Shown in pieces: positions 42,206-51,179 of a stretch of DNA of 64,000 nucleotides (its first letter is position 1; each line of letters opens with the position of its first letter). A program made the translations under genes and the position numbers. The notes below the pieces were generated by a model. The model saw only the letters and a list, made by a program, of their open reading frames with translations, was not told where the DNA came from and searched no databases. The DNA is taken from assembly GCA_905215965.1 (NCBI GenBank), contig CAJMSD010000006.1:1-64000 (forward strand), given 5' to 3'. The DNA is from an uncultured bacterium. Lineage in GTDB: Bacteria; Bacillota; Clostridia; Oscillospirales; Ruminococcaceae.

Positions 42206-42228
42206 TTCAATTCCCGTACGGGTCACCA
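42206..42228 (+). repeat. att copy 3: right boundary of the tandem array
   Basis: Exact 23-base duplicate of the tRNA-Glu 3' end. Sequence beyond it is taken as the ancestral flank or an older insertion. Confidence 0.9.
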
Positions 42229-42789
42229 GTCGAGTGTTCTCGGCATAAAGTATCGGATTTACTATTTAGTAGATTCGATATTTTTATGTAAAAATTTAAT
42301 TATAAATGCATAAACCTATGCAATAAGAAAAAGATCTATTATGAAAGAAGTGGACAAAAATCAAATATTATGATACAATAAAATCATGAGTACAAAAGCG
42401 AGTGAAAAAGCTGTCCAATATGCGTAAAAACAGAAAATCAAGTAAAAGTAGAGAACACAAATTATGAAAATATTATTGAAAAGGTGCAACATTAATGAAA
42501 GAGAACAATATTCTTAAAAGATTTATATGTACGCTGTATTATCATCATTTTTTAGCATTGGAAAGTGATCCTCGAGGAGCGCTCACAAATTCATAATTTA
42601 CGGTAAAAATTAATCAAAAAATATTTTTCTTAGTTTTCGACTTTAAAAATAACTTTTTATACTAATTAATATTGTATTTTTGAAAACGAACTGATATAAT
42701 TACAAAAGATGTTTCAAAACACGTCTTTATAAACAAAATGAGCGTTTATTTAAATTTGATCTGTATATAATCCCTTTTATCAAAATAAT
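42229..42789. other. AT-rich gap with small ORF remnants
   Basis: No convincing gene in about 560 bases. A start-like segment at 42386 reads MSTKASEKAVQYA before a stop, resembling the first residues of small antitoxin-like or element proteins. A 33-codon ORF at 42495-42596 (MKENNILKRFICTLYYHHF) has a weak AAAGGTG upstream. Both may be leftovers. Confidence 0.3.
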
Positions 42790-43155
42790 TCAAGGCTTTA
42801 TAAGCAGTTTGATCGTCTGACACAAATAATTTCGCTTATCCTTTGGCAGCTTCGAAATAATATCTGCTATTTCTCCGATAGTCAATCCCTTGGATATTTC
42901 TAAATTTAATTTTTTATAATCGATCGTACAGGAACATCTGCCTAATAAGTAATCAACCGTAACATTGAAATAATCTGCAAATTTGCATAGCATATCAGCA
43001 TTTGGAATTGTTATTCCCTGTTCATAGTGAGCTATTGTACTTTCGCTTACACTAAAAATATCCGCAAATTCTTTTTGAGTCATCCGCTTGTCTTTACGTA
43101 AATTTGATAATATTTCTCCGGTAATATTTTTAGTCGCCGACAGATTTTCTTTCAT
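42790..43155 (-). CDS. Xre-family regulator next to the agr locus
   Basis: 121 residues. HTH_3 domain at about 12-72: ILSNLRKDKRMTQKEFADIF, SVSESTIAHYEQGITIPNAD and FNVTVDYLLGR. Short C-terminal tail. Divergent from the LytTR response regulator; a 25-bp palindrome (43217-43241) lies between them. Likely controls or is controlled with the agr genes (inference). Confidence 0.85.
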   Translation of the reverse strand: MKENLSATKNITGEILSNLRKDKRMTQKEFADIFSVSESTIAHYEQGITIPNADMLCKFADYFNVTVDYLLGRCSCTIDYKKLNLEISKGLTIGEIADIISKLPKDKRNYLCQTIKLLIKP

Positions 43156-43216
43156 TGATTCACCGCCTTATCGTATGTATATATGTATTATAACTAAAAA
43201 TACAGAGATTTAAGAT

Positions 43217-43241
43217 TTAGTATCATAATTTGTGATACTAA
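43217..43241. promoter_or_regulatory. Operator palindrome in the xre-agr divergent region
   Basis: TTAGTATCA-N7-TGATACTAA, perfect 9-bp arms. Candidate site for the Xre protein or for the LytTR regulator. Confidence 0.6.
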
Positions 43242-43312
43242 CGTTTTATAACCGTTATAAATCGTATCATAAATACAGACAGGCGTATATATTGTACAGG
43301 AGGATTTATAAC

Positions 43313-44047
43313 ATGATAAAAATTGCAATTTGCGACGACAATTTATCCATGCTTGAAAAATTAAATGCCGCCATATTTTATGAATTTTCAAAATATACGG
43401 ACGATTTTAAAATAGTTCGTTTTTCAAACGGCACTTCTATGCTGGTTGAGCATCGCTTTAATCCGTTTGATGTAATTTTTCTTGACATAGATATGCCTAA
43501 AATGAGCGGATTCGAAGTTGCAAAAGCGCTGAGAGATGAATTCTCGCATTGCTTTATTATTTTTGTCACAAATCATTCCGATCTTATTTATGACAGTATG
43601 GACTTCCAGCCGTTTCATTTTATTCGCAAAAACTGTGCGGATTCTCTTGAGATCAGCATATCAAATGTAACAAAAAAATTGATGAAACATATAAAACAAA
43701 ATGATACTGTTATCCTTGAAGATGATATTTCCGGAAGGTGCGTCGTTTTTATTCGGGATATAATATATATCGAAAGCACAGGTCATTACGTTAATTACTA
43801 TGTTTCCAAAAAAGACCTTCCTATCAGAATTCGTGAAACAATGAAAAAATGTGAAGAAAACTTCAACGGATATGATTTTATAAGAATACATAAGTCTTAT
43901 TTAATAAATCTGAAATATCTGGCGCAAATCAACTCGAAATATAATGAAGTAAAACTTAAAAATTTGAATACAAAGCTGCCTATGAGCAAGACCCTTAAAA
44001 AATCTGTTGACGAAAAATTTACTTTTTATCTGAGGTCTACTGTATGA
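43313..44047 (+). CDS. agrA: AgrA-like LytTR response regulator
   Basis: 244 residues. The receiver domain (1-125) has the acidic pair DD at 8-9, phospho-acceptor Asp58 in FLDIDMPKMSG, and FHFIRKN near its end. The LytTR DNA-binding domain (about 138-240) has DIIYIESTGHYVNYYV, FIRIHKSYLINLKYL and KLPMSKTLKK. RBS AGGAGG. The stop overlaps the sensor-kinase start (ATGA). The gene starts at the ATG with MIKIAICDD; an upstream ATG gives a spurious extension. Confidence 0.92.
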   Translation: MIKIAICDDNLSMLEKLNAAIFYEFSKYTDDFKIVRFSNGTSMLVEHRFNPFDVIFLDIDMPKMSGFEVAKALRDEFSHCFIIFVTNHSDLIYDSMDFQPFHFIRKNCADSLEISISNVTKKLMKHIKQNDTVILEDDISGRCVVFIRDIIYIESTGHYVNYYVSKKDLPIRIRETMKKCEENFNGYDFIRIHKSYLINLKYLAQINSKYNEVKLKNLNTKLPMSKTLKKSVDEKFTFYLRSTV

Positions 44048-45375
44048 ACGTCTTATGGGAAGTATTTGAAATCGCCGTTAATTTCTATCAGGGCTTTATA
44101 ATGATTTTCTTTGCATTTTCTTATCTCAATAACGATTCAGACAACAGATTTATAAATGGTCCAAACCTGTTTTTCGGAGTATTACTTTCTACTGCAATTT
44201 CCTTAATGAACTACTTTACTGTTTTTGAACATCTTTACGCTTTGATTTATATAGTAATAATCTGGATATATACCACTTTATGTCTGAACGGCAGCAAGTA
44301 CAAAAAAATTTTTGCAGCAGTATTTCCGATCTTGATTCTTCTTGTCTTAACAGCTCTTTCCGGAAATCTTGCGGCGATGTTATTCGATAAAAGTCTATAT
44401 GATATTCTTTCAAAAAGAGATTCGGAAAGACTTGTAACAATGCTCGCTGTTCAAGCAATTATTTTTTATGTTATTAAGCTTTCCCTGATAGCTCTTAAAA
44501 AAGATGATGACGACAAAAGCGACCTTGCGGTATCTGAATGGATATTGATTTCTGTTGTACTGTTTATCAGTATTATTATTGGAGCTTTTCTAAATGTTAT
44601 TTCTTTCGATAAGCTTACCCAGAGAAGCAGATTATGCTTATTGCTGACGCTCGTCGGAGTTGTATTTATCAATATTATCGTTATTATCATTATAATAGAC
44701 CTTAAAAGATAAAATCTTGAAATAATTGAAATGAGTCTATTAAAAACCGAAAAGGAATATAATAATAAATTTATAAAAATTGCAAACTCGGAATATGAAA
44801 CAATAAGAAAGCTCCGCCACGACTTCAACGATACATACAGCATTATTTATACGCTTATCGCAGAGGGAAAAACAGACATGGCAATGCGGCATATCGAAAG
44901 TATCCAGAAGGATATGCGTGAAACGGAAATATTCGTAAGAACAGATAACGACATCGTCAATGCTGTTGTAAATTCAAAAATGTCCGCTGCAAAAGCCTTT
45001 AATATTGATTCCTCGTGCATTTCCGTAAATACCTTTGACGGTATCGATAATCTTGATCTTTACAGAATTCTTTCGAATATGCTCGATAATGCGATAACAG
45101 CCTGCAAAAATTCAGCTTCAGATAATAAACAGATAGTTTTAAAAATAACTTCCGACGGCTATACATATAATTTTAATATGAAAAATACTATCGATGAATC
45201 AGTTTTAAAGAATAATCCGAATCTTAAAACCACTAAGGAAAACAAAAGCGATCACGGATATGGTATAAAGAATTTAAGAGAGCTTTCTGAAAAATACAGG
45301 GGCAAATGTGATTTCTACGAAGAAGATAATTACTTTTTCTGCAATATCAATATTATGAAAAATTGCAATGCTTAA
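44044..45375 (+). pseudogene. agrC: AgrC-like sensor kinase gene interrupted by an in-frame TAA
   Basis: One frame runs from 44044 to 45375 apart from a single TAA at 44710-44712. Before it: 222 residues with about six TM helices ending IIDLKR. After it: NLEIIEMSLLKTEKEYNNKF, the signalling helix, the His box IRKLRHDFND, N-box LDNAITAC and GYGIKNL of the GHKL ATPase. Joined, it would be 443 residues, the AgrC size. CAA to TAA (one base) explains it. The second part could start at ATG 44731 but has no RBS. Either a pseudogene in this strain or a read error. Confidence 0.85.
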
Positions 45376-45402
45376 AACATTTCTTCAATATAATTTTCTT
45401 AC

Positions 45403-45434
45403 GGCAGCCGAAAGCTTTCTCGGCTGCTTTTTTT
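45403..45434 (+). terminator. Terminator between the sensor kinase and agrB
   Basis: GCAGCCG … CGGCTGC stem followed by a seven-base T run. It separates agrA-agrC from agrB-agrD, so the two halves are transcribed separately or by partial read-through. Confidence 0.85.
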
Positions 45435-45538
45435 CGAAATTTGTCATTTCATGCCTGAAACTTGCATCTTATGCCAAATCGCTTGCATAATTTTATATTT
45501 TGATGTATCCTATTCTCAACGGAAAGGCAGGTGAAAAA

Positions 45539-46135
45539 ATGATTGAAAAATTAAGTGCAAAAATCGTTAATTATCTGCTGGATAATAAGGCTATTAATGA
45601 TACCGCTGACGATAAGGAATTTTATCAGTACGGCATTGAAATAACAATTTCCTCTGTTCTGAATGTCATTTTGATTCTAACTATCGGACTAATATCCGGA
45701 AGCCTTATTGAAAGCATAGTTTTCCTGCTTTGCTTTATACCGTTCAGGCAGTTTTCGGGAGGCTTTCACGCAGACTCATATTTAAAATGTAATACTTCAT
45801 TCTGCATTTGCTACATTTTACTTATAGCTCTGTATAATCTTACCAGTGAAATTTTAAGCACTTATATTGCAGTTTTGATCTCATTTGTATGCGTTATATT
45901 AATAGCTTTGAAATGTCCTGTTGAAAATCCAAACAAGCCTATCTCCGATAACAAAAAGAAAATACATAAGATCATTTCAACTATATTTGCTGTTTCATAC
46001 AGCACCGCGGCTTTAACTTTAATGTCATATTCGTACAAGCTCGGTATAATAGTATTATACACACTGCTTCTTATAACAGTGTTGGTAATAATAGCAATTT
46101 TTAATGAATGGAGGTGTAAATATGAAAAACGTTAA
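45539..46135 (+). CDS. agrB: AgrB-like peptide-processing membrane endopeptidase
   Basis: 198 residues from the ATG at 45539. AgrB cleaves and cyclises the AgrD precursor and helps its export. The catalytic motif PFRQFSGGFHADSYLKC has His77 and Cys84, the same positions as in Staphylococcus AgrB. About five or six hydrophobic segments. Its last 14 bases overlap the agrD start. RBS AAAGGCAGG. Confidence 0.93.
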   Translation: MIEKLSAKIVNYLLDNKAINDTADDKEFYQYGIEITISSVLNVILILTIGLISGSLIESIVFLLCFIPFRQFSGGFHADSYLKCNTSFCICYILLIALYNLTSEILSTYIAVLISFVCVILIALKCPVENPNKPISDNKKKIHKIISTIFAVSYSTAALTLMSYSYKLGIIVLYTLLLITVLVIIAIFNEWRCKYEKR

Positions 46136-46262
46136 GAATACAAACGCTGCTGCGGTTATTATTAAGAAGATCGCCGGCAAAATGGCTGATTTTTCATGCG
46201 GAGCTGCTTCAGCATGGGGACTTCACCAGCCTAAGGAACCAACTTCCTGCAAAAAGGCATAA
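46122..46262 (+). CDS. agrD: AgrD-like autoinducer precursor (46 residues)
   Basis: Starts MKNVKNTNAA, has an amphipathic helix (AVIIKKIAGKMADF, about 11-24), a Cys/Ser-containing core CGAASAWGLH (26-35), and the charged tail QPKEP (36-40) then TSCKKA. QPK-x-P directly after the core is the clostridial AgrD cleavage hallmark. The ring nucleophile could be Cys26 (thiolactone) or Ser30 (lactone). GGAGGT at 46110-46115 precedes the ATG; it overlaps the 3' end of agrB. Confidence 0.88.
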   Translation: MKNVKNTNAAAVIIKKIAGKMADFSCGAASAWGLHQPKEPTSCKKA

Positions 46263-46481
46263 GCTTAATTTTACGTTAAAACAATGCGTTATTAAGTGAA
46301 ACATCCAAAATTTCGTCAAGCTGCGCCGAAATAGAAAATCGTTTCGGTGCACACTGACGGAACTATCTGAAATTCGGATATTCTTTACAGCGTCATTAAA
46401 ATTACTATTTTTTCGCTTGTATTGCTGCAAGCATTTAATTTTAAGGAATGATAAGCTATAATTCTATTTAATTATCCAAGC

Positions 46482-46838
46482 ATGACTAAAAATTATTATA
46501 ACCATGAATCCTATATGGAAATAACACATTTGTTGATGAAGCTTGGCTTCAAGACAAATTTGAACGGTTATCATTATGTAAGAGAAGCTATCTTATTGAA
46601 TCTTCATGAATCATATATAGATTCATTTAATAAGGCTTTATACACAATCATTGCTGAAAAGTTTAATTCATCAGAAAAAAATGTTGACCGATCAATAAGA
46701 TACTCCATAAGCAAGGCTATTATTGAAGGAAATATCAATAATTGGAAGCTGATTTTTCCGTATTTGAATACGAATTCAAATTATCTTCCGTCAAGCTCCG
46801 AGTTTATATCGACCATTTCTGAGCTTATGAAACTGTAA
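46482..46838 (+). CDS. Stand-alone Spo0A C-terminal-domain protein (agr locus)
   Basis: 118 residues: MEITHLLMKLGFKTNLNGYH, YVREAILLNLHES, TIIAEKFNSSEKNVDRSIRY, SISKAIIEGN and PSSSEFISTISELMKL. These follow the Spo0A-C domain order, without a receiver. Homologous to the protein at 41574-41969. No good RBS or strong promoter upstream (a TATAAT at 46457-46462 has a poor -35). About 220 bp after agrD. Could be an output regulator of the agr system or an interfering DNA-binding protein (inference). Confidence 0.8.
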   Translation: MTKNYYNHESYMEITHLLMKLGFKTNLNGYHYVREAILLNLHESYIDSFNKALYTIIAEKFNSSEKNVDRSIRYSISKAIIEGNINNWKLIFPYLNTNSNYLPSSSEFISTISELMKL

Positions 46839-46948
46839 GAACTTTTTATCATAGAATATTACACGAATCTATTCACAAATCCTATGAGAACAAGTTCTAA
46901 ATTAAAGATTTTCTTGAAATATCGTTCCTTAAAAATGATACAAATATT

Positions 46949-46980
46949 AAAAACCGAGAGCTTTACGGCTCTCGGTTTTC
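46949..46980. terminator. Bidirectional terminator between the agr region and yfhO
   Basis: AAAACCGAGAGC … GCTCTCGGTTTTC with a 6-base loop; a T tract follows on both strands. Confidence 0.85.
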
Positions 46981-46997
46981 TGCATTCTGAATTATTT

Positions 46998-49850
46998 TTA
47001 CTGCTTATTTGATTTTATTATTACTTTTGGTTTCATATTATTTTCCTTGTTTTTCCTGCTGTTTTTCTTTCTCCAGATCATATAGCAGAATACTGCTGCT
47101 GCAAGAGCTGCAAGACTTATAATAAGACCAAGAACATATCCGGGACAATGATATTTCAATTCGATCTCATGATGTCCGGCGTCAACGTTAAAGCATATAA
47201 GGTCATTTGCAATCAGACTGATGTCTGTTTCCTTACCGTCAACATATGCTTTCCAGCCGCCGTCCTGTGGGATCGTTGTAAACATCATGCTGTTGTTTGC
47301 CAGATCAACAGTACCTTCAACATCGGTATTCTTAAACGATGTTATATTCATTCCTGCGCTGTTGAATCTATCGGTTACCGATTTCCATTTTTCCTCATTC
47401 AGCTTATAGAAATTCAATCCATAACTGCCTGAAGCCATTCCCGTTGCTTCATAATTAAGTATGATCTCTGTACCGGCAGGATACGAACCAAGGTATCTGA
47501 ATCTGTCAGCGCCGATATCAATATTCGTCTGCTCGCCGTTAACTATATAGTTAAGCTGTCCAGAATTTAAGTTATGCTCTATATATATCGGATTTTCATC
47601 CTGACAAATATATTTGTATGTAATCATTGCCGGACGAGTTGTATCGTTGCAATAAAAATAGCTGTTATTCCAGTTGTAGTTTTCTTCGAGGTTTATATTA
47701 TCCAATACTACTTCATTCGCCTGCTGAATCTCAAAAACATTGATATCTTCACCGCAAAGTTTATTAACGAAATCGTTCTGAATAGTCAGTCCCTTTATAT
47801 CATCATTGATAAGGAAGTCTTTTATATCAGGTGAAGCTGCAAATACTACGGGCAGCACGGTTTCATTTTCCCATACGCTGTAATATTCGGTGGATTCAAT
47901 AAATTTCGCGTTTGGCACGATCCTGTCAAGATTTCTGCCTCTGTCACAATAATATTTAATTCCGAAAATACTGTTTTGCACAACCGAACTTATATTATAA
48001 ACCGTACTTACGTTCTGAGCATATATTCTGTTTCCAAAATTACGCATAAAGTTAAAGGTGTTTCCGTTAAGGGTCGATCCGTAATAAGTCATCGACTTGA
48101 AGTTTCCAAGCTGACCGTCATTAAACGTCCAGCCCTGATTTACCTCTACACGATAAAGATCATCGTCTCCGCTGTCGTACTTTTCTCCGAATTCATTGAA
48201 AAGATTTGCCGCATTAGTATAGTGAATGATGTTAGAAATGCGAAGTCCTCCGTTTACCTCTGTTGAAACAGCAACGGTATTTTTCCAACTGTCATAAACT
48301 ATCATAAACGCAAGTGCAAATGTTGTTATTACGGAAACTCCTTTCCAGAGCTTGCTCATCGAGATAAGCGGCTTAGTCTCTTCTTCCTCAACTGATTTCT
48401 TATCATTTTCATTGGCTTCCTCGGCAGCTTTTGCTGCGACTGCAGCTGCGGCAGCCTCATCTTCTTTTTGCTTTGCAATTTCCGAAAGCTTTAATGCTGC
48501 AATATAACCCAACATTACTGCACAAAATACTGCAAGCAGTTTTATCCAGTCTGAGAGCTTTTCTACTCTTTCTGCTTCTATATTATTACAATAGCGCGCC
48601 ATGAAAACAAAGAACATACCTGCAATAAATGATGATATGACTGTTTTTGCTTTCAGTCCGTCAAGCTTTGAAATTCCTCTTGCAGCTATAAATACCAACG
48701 CAAGCGAAAACAGGAAGCTCCAACGTCCCGGAAGCTGATTCGGAAAATGGAAGCCGTTGAAAACGTAATCGAGAGGATTATAGTTAAGTCCGGTATAAAG
48801 TACGAAGAGAAATCCTCCGCTTACGAGCTTTTCACGGAATTTTATTGATGTGTTGAAGAAAAATACGGGTATCAATATAAACATAAACAGACCGGTTGCA
48901 ATATTTGCAACGCCGTATTCAAGAGATATTCCCGTTTCAGGGAGAAGCGCATTTATGTTCTCGGCAAAGGTATGATACCACTGAGAAAAATTAAGAGTTC
49001 CTTCATTTGCCGATTTTGAAAGCGAAAGTCCTTTTAACGTAGGGATTAATACGATCGCATTCATAAGTCCCGCTATCAGAGAATATACTGCAAATCTCAA
49101 AGTACATTTGCCTATATATTTTCTGTTTGAAAATTTCCTGAGAGCTTTTTGAGTTTTATCGAATTCCGCTCTTTGAATTATCTCGCTAAGGAAATATAAT
49201 CCTGTAAAAAGACATACTCCGTAGCCTACATAAAAATTGGTGTATATTACGAGCGCAAGTGAAACTATGTAAAGTATTGGAGATTTGCCGTCAAACAGCT
49301 TTTCAAGTCCAAGAAGCACAAGCGGAGCTATAACGATACAATCGGTCCACATGAACTGCATAATAAATGCCAATGCATACGCGCAGAGTCCGTAGCTTAC
49401 AGATATGGCAATTATAATTGGAGACTTATTCTTGGTTTTGTATTCAAGAAAAAGCTGACAAGTAAGCGCGCTGAGTCCAAGACGCAGTATACAAACATAA
49501 TCAATAAATCGTATTGCTGAATCTATAGGCACGAATTTGAATATCAAAAGAAAAATACTTCGGCAATAAAACGCTGACTGTACAAAATTATTAAATCCAA
49601 GAGCGCCGTTCCACGAATACATTCCTTCAGAGAATGAATTGCTTTCAGCAAACTGACGGTACATTGGAAAATACTGTCCCCAAAGGTCAACAGAAAGAAG
49701 ATCGTTTTCGCCGAAAGGATCTATCTTAAGGATTCTGAATACCGCGAGCCCTACAAAGATCGGTATTAAAAATGCAACTGTACACCGCAGAAATTTATAT
49801 AAAAAATTCTTTTTCTTCGATGTAAGTCTGAAACTTTTAGAATTAGACAT
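46998..49850 (-). CDS. YfhO-family multi-TM membrane protein
   Basis: 950 residues with about 13 TM helices: an N-terminal set (about 20-430) and a final pair near 905-925. An Asp-containing early loop, LSVDLWGQYFPMYRQFAES, and GRWSFLFSLALVFIAARG resemble GT-C fold glycosyltransferases; the YfhO family (PF09586) is involved in glycosylation of envelope polymers such as teichoic acids. An odd Ala/Glu-rich insertion, KQKEDEAAAAAVAAKAAEEA (about 462-485), lies in a cytoplasmic linker. Co-transcribed with the GT2-GtrA gene upstream. Confidence 0.85.
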   Translation of the reverse strand: MSNSKSFRLTSKKKNFLYKFLRCTVAFLIPIFVGLAVFRILKIDPFGENDLLSVDLWGQYFPMYRQFAESNSFSEGMYSWNGALGFNNFVQSAFYCRSIFLLIFKFVPIDSAIRFIDYVCILRLGLSALTCQLFLEYKTKNKSPIIIAISVSYGLCAYALAFIMQFMWTDCIVIAPLVLLGLEKLFDGKSPILYIVSLALVIYTNFYVGYGVCLFTGLYFLSEIIQRAEFDKTQKALRKFSNRKYIGKCTLRFAVYSLIAGLMNAIVLIPTLKGLSLSKSANEGTLNFSQWYHTFAENINALLPETGISLEYGVANIATGLFMFILIPVFFFNTSIKFREKLVSGGFLFVLYTGLNYNPLDYVFNGFHFPNQLPGRWSFLFSLALVFIAARGISKLDGLKAKTVISSFIAGMFFVFMARYCNNIEAERVEKLSDWIKLLAVFCAVMLGYIAALKLSEIAKQKEDEAAAAAVAAKAAEEANENDKKSVEEEETKPLISMSKLWKGVSVITTFALAFMIVYDSWKNTVAVSTEVNGGLRISNIIHYTNAANLFNEFGEKYDSGDDDLYRVEVNQGWTFNDGQLGNFKSMTYYGSTLNGNTFNFMRNFGNRIYAQNVSTVYNISSVVQNSIFGIKYYCDRGRNLDRIVPNAKFIESTEYYSVWENETVLPVVFAASPDIKDFLINDDIKGLTIQNDFVNKLCGEDINVFEIQQANEVVLDNINLEENYNWNNSYFYCNDTTRPAMITYKYICQDENPIYIEHNLNSGQLNYIVNGEQTNIDIGADRFRYLGSYPAGTEIILNYEATGMASGSYGLNFYKLNEEKWKSVTDRFNSAGMNITSFKNTDVEGTVDLANNSMMFTTIPQDGGWKAYVDGKETDISLIANDLICFNVDAGHHEIELKYHCPGYVLGLIISLAALAAAVFCYMIWRKKNSRKNKENNMKPKVIIKSNKQ

Positions 49851-49864
49851 TTTGTTATTCCTTT

Positions 49865-50947
49865 CTATTCATTATCTTTAATTATCCTGCTGTTATATGT
49901 AATGAGCTTATTGAGAACAAACTGGATCGCCGATACGATCACAAGCATCATAAGCTTTAATAATTCCCACTTCATTGAATCCTTCAGCAAATGAATTCCC
50001 AATGTGGAAATACCTGCGCCAAAAAGCGTTATAAGTCCATAACTGAGCGTTCTCAGCGCAAGCTTGTTTTTCTTTTTGAAGTTCCAATAAGTATTGGTTG
50101 TAAAAGTAAAAATAAATCCGGCTATGTTTCCTATAAAGCTTGCAAGCTCCGGAATCGTTTTCAGTACCGTTTTAGTCAGACAGGTGGATATTCCAAAATC
50201 GATTCCAAACGCTATAATTCCGAAAAGTCCGTAAAGAATAATATTTCTCAGTATCGGATATCTGATAAATGTAAATCGAATAAGAGACTTCATATATCCG
50301 ATAATGAACGGTATAAGACGCCGCTTTGATTCGCCGTAAATACGCTTCTGGAATGATATTGGCACTTCTCCTATTTTAAGCTCCGGCTTATTTTGTTTCA
50401 TACGCAGCAGAACTTCCTGTAATACGTCATAATTTTCATTTTGAAGCTCTACTTTTTTAAGCTGCTCGGTTCTGTACATTCTATAATCTGTAGAAATATC
50501 TTTTGCCTTGATACCAAGACATATTCTGAAAAACGTATTAAGGATATGCGACATTACAATTGAGCTTTTACTGTCATTTGTTTCTCCGCCCTCGGTATAA
50601 CGGGAACCTATTACAAGGTCGCATTCTTCCTCGGTAAATTTCTTATAAATAGATGGAATATATTTCGGATCATGAGAGCCGTCGCTGTCAAGAATAAGGA
50701 ATTTATCTTTTTCCGCATATTTGATACCTGTTCGGAAAGCTCCGCCAAAACCGGGAAATTCTTGATTTATATAACGCGCTCCGTATTCTTTACAGACATC
50801 GGAAGTATTATCTAAGGGTTCCTTTGTGTCAATAACAAGAATCTCATACTCTTCCGGCAGTCCGTCCATTATGTCTTTTATTTTTGGAAGAAGAAAAGAA
50901 AGATTTTCCGCTTCCTTATAAGCAAGTAAAACCACGCTTATGCCCAT
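49865..50947 (-). CDS. GT2 glycosyltransferase fused to a GtrA-like membrane domain
   Basis: 360 residues. The N-terminal GT2 domain of DPM1/GtrB type (1-225) has LLAYKEAENL, ILDSDGSHDPKYIP (DxD-like) and STDYRMYRTEQL. The C-terminal GtrA-like four-helix domain (about 235-355) has FGIDFGISTCLTK and NTYWNFKKKN. The fusion combines polyprenyl-phosphate sugar synthesis with its flippase-like partner. It would supply the lipid-linked sugar donor for the YfhO-type transferase that follows. Confidence 0.9.
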   Translation of the reverse strand: MGISVVLLAYKEAENLSFLLPKIKDIMDGLPEEYEILVIDTKEPLDNTSDVCKEYGARYINQEFPGFGGAFRTGIKYAEKDKFLILDSDGSHDPKYIPSIYKKFTEEECDLVIGSRYTEGGETNDSKSSIVMSHILNTFFRICLGIKAKDISTDYRMYRTEQLKKVELQNENYDVLQEVLLRMKQNKPELKIGEVPISFQKRIYGESKRRLIPFIIGYMKSLIRFTFIRYPILRNIILYGLFGIIAFGIDFGISTCLTKTVLKTIPELASFIGNIAGFIFTFTTNTYWNFKKKNKLALRTLSYGLITLFGAGISTLGIHLLKDSMKWELLKLMMLVIVSAIQFVLNKLITYNSRIIKDNE

Positions 50948-51139
50948 TATTTTAACATCCTCATTTCTATTTTTATAAATATTTTAAATTTTATTGTACA
51001 AAATAATCCACTATAATAATACCACATTTCAGAAAATTTTTCAAGCTATTTATTAAAAAAACGTAAAATTTCAGTCTGATATTCTCCCTGCCATACGGCA
51101 GCAGACAATACATTATCATAACAAATTAACCGAAAAATC

Positions 51140-51173
51140 AAGGTAATGCCGCACAAAAGCTGTACGGCGCTGC
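51140..51173. repeat. Dispersed palindromic repeat, copy 3 (remnant)
   Basis: AAGGTAATGCCGCACAAA then AGC … ACGGCGCTGC matches the ends of copies 1 and 2. It lies immediately downstream of the P-type ATPase and could serve as its terminator hairpin. Confidence 0.5.
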
Positions 51174-51179
51174 TTTTTT

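Larger units (their letters stand above)
39284..42228. mobile_element. Tandem element 2 in tRNA-Glu (about 2.9 kb, no integrase)
   Basis: Bounded by exact att copies at 39261-39283 and 42206-42228. Carries a membrane-protein fragment, an ABC permease, its ATPase and a stand-alone Spo0A-C-domain protein, all rightward. It lacks any recombinase, so it is a cis-mobilizable cargo segment or the deleted remnant of an older island that could move using the integrase of element 1. Confidence 0.75.

Noticed and set aside
44731..45375. Independent soluble histidine kinase gene
   Set aside because: The ATG at 44731 has no RBS and the same frame continues upstream through one stop into the matching TM domain, so a split AgrC is simpler.
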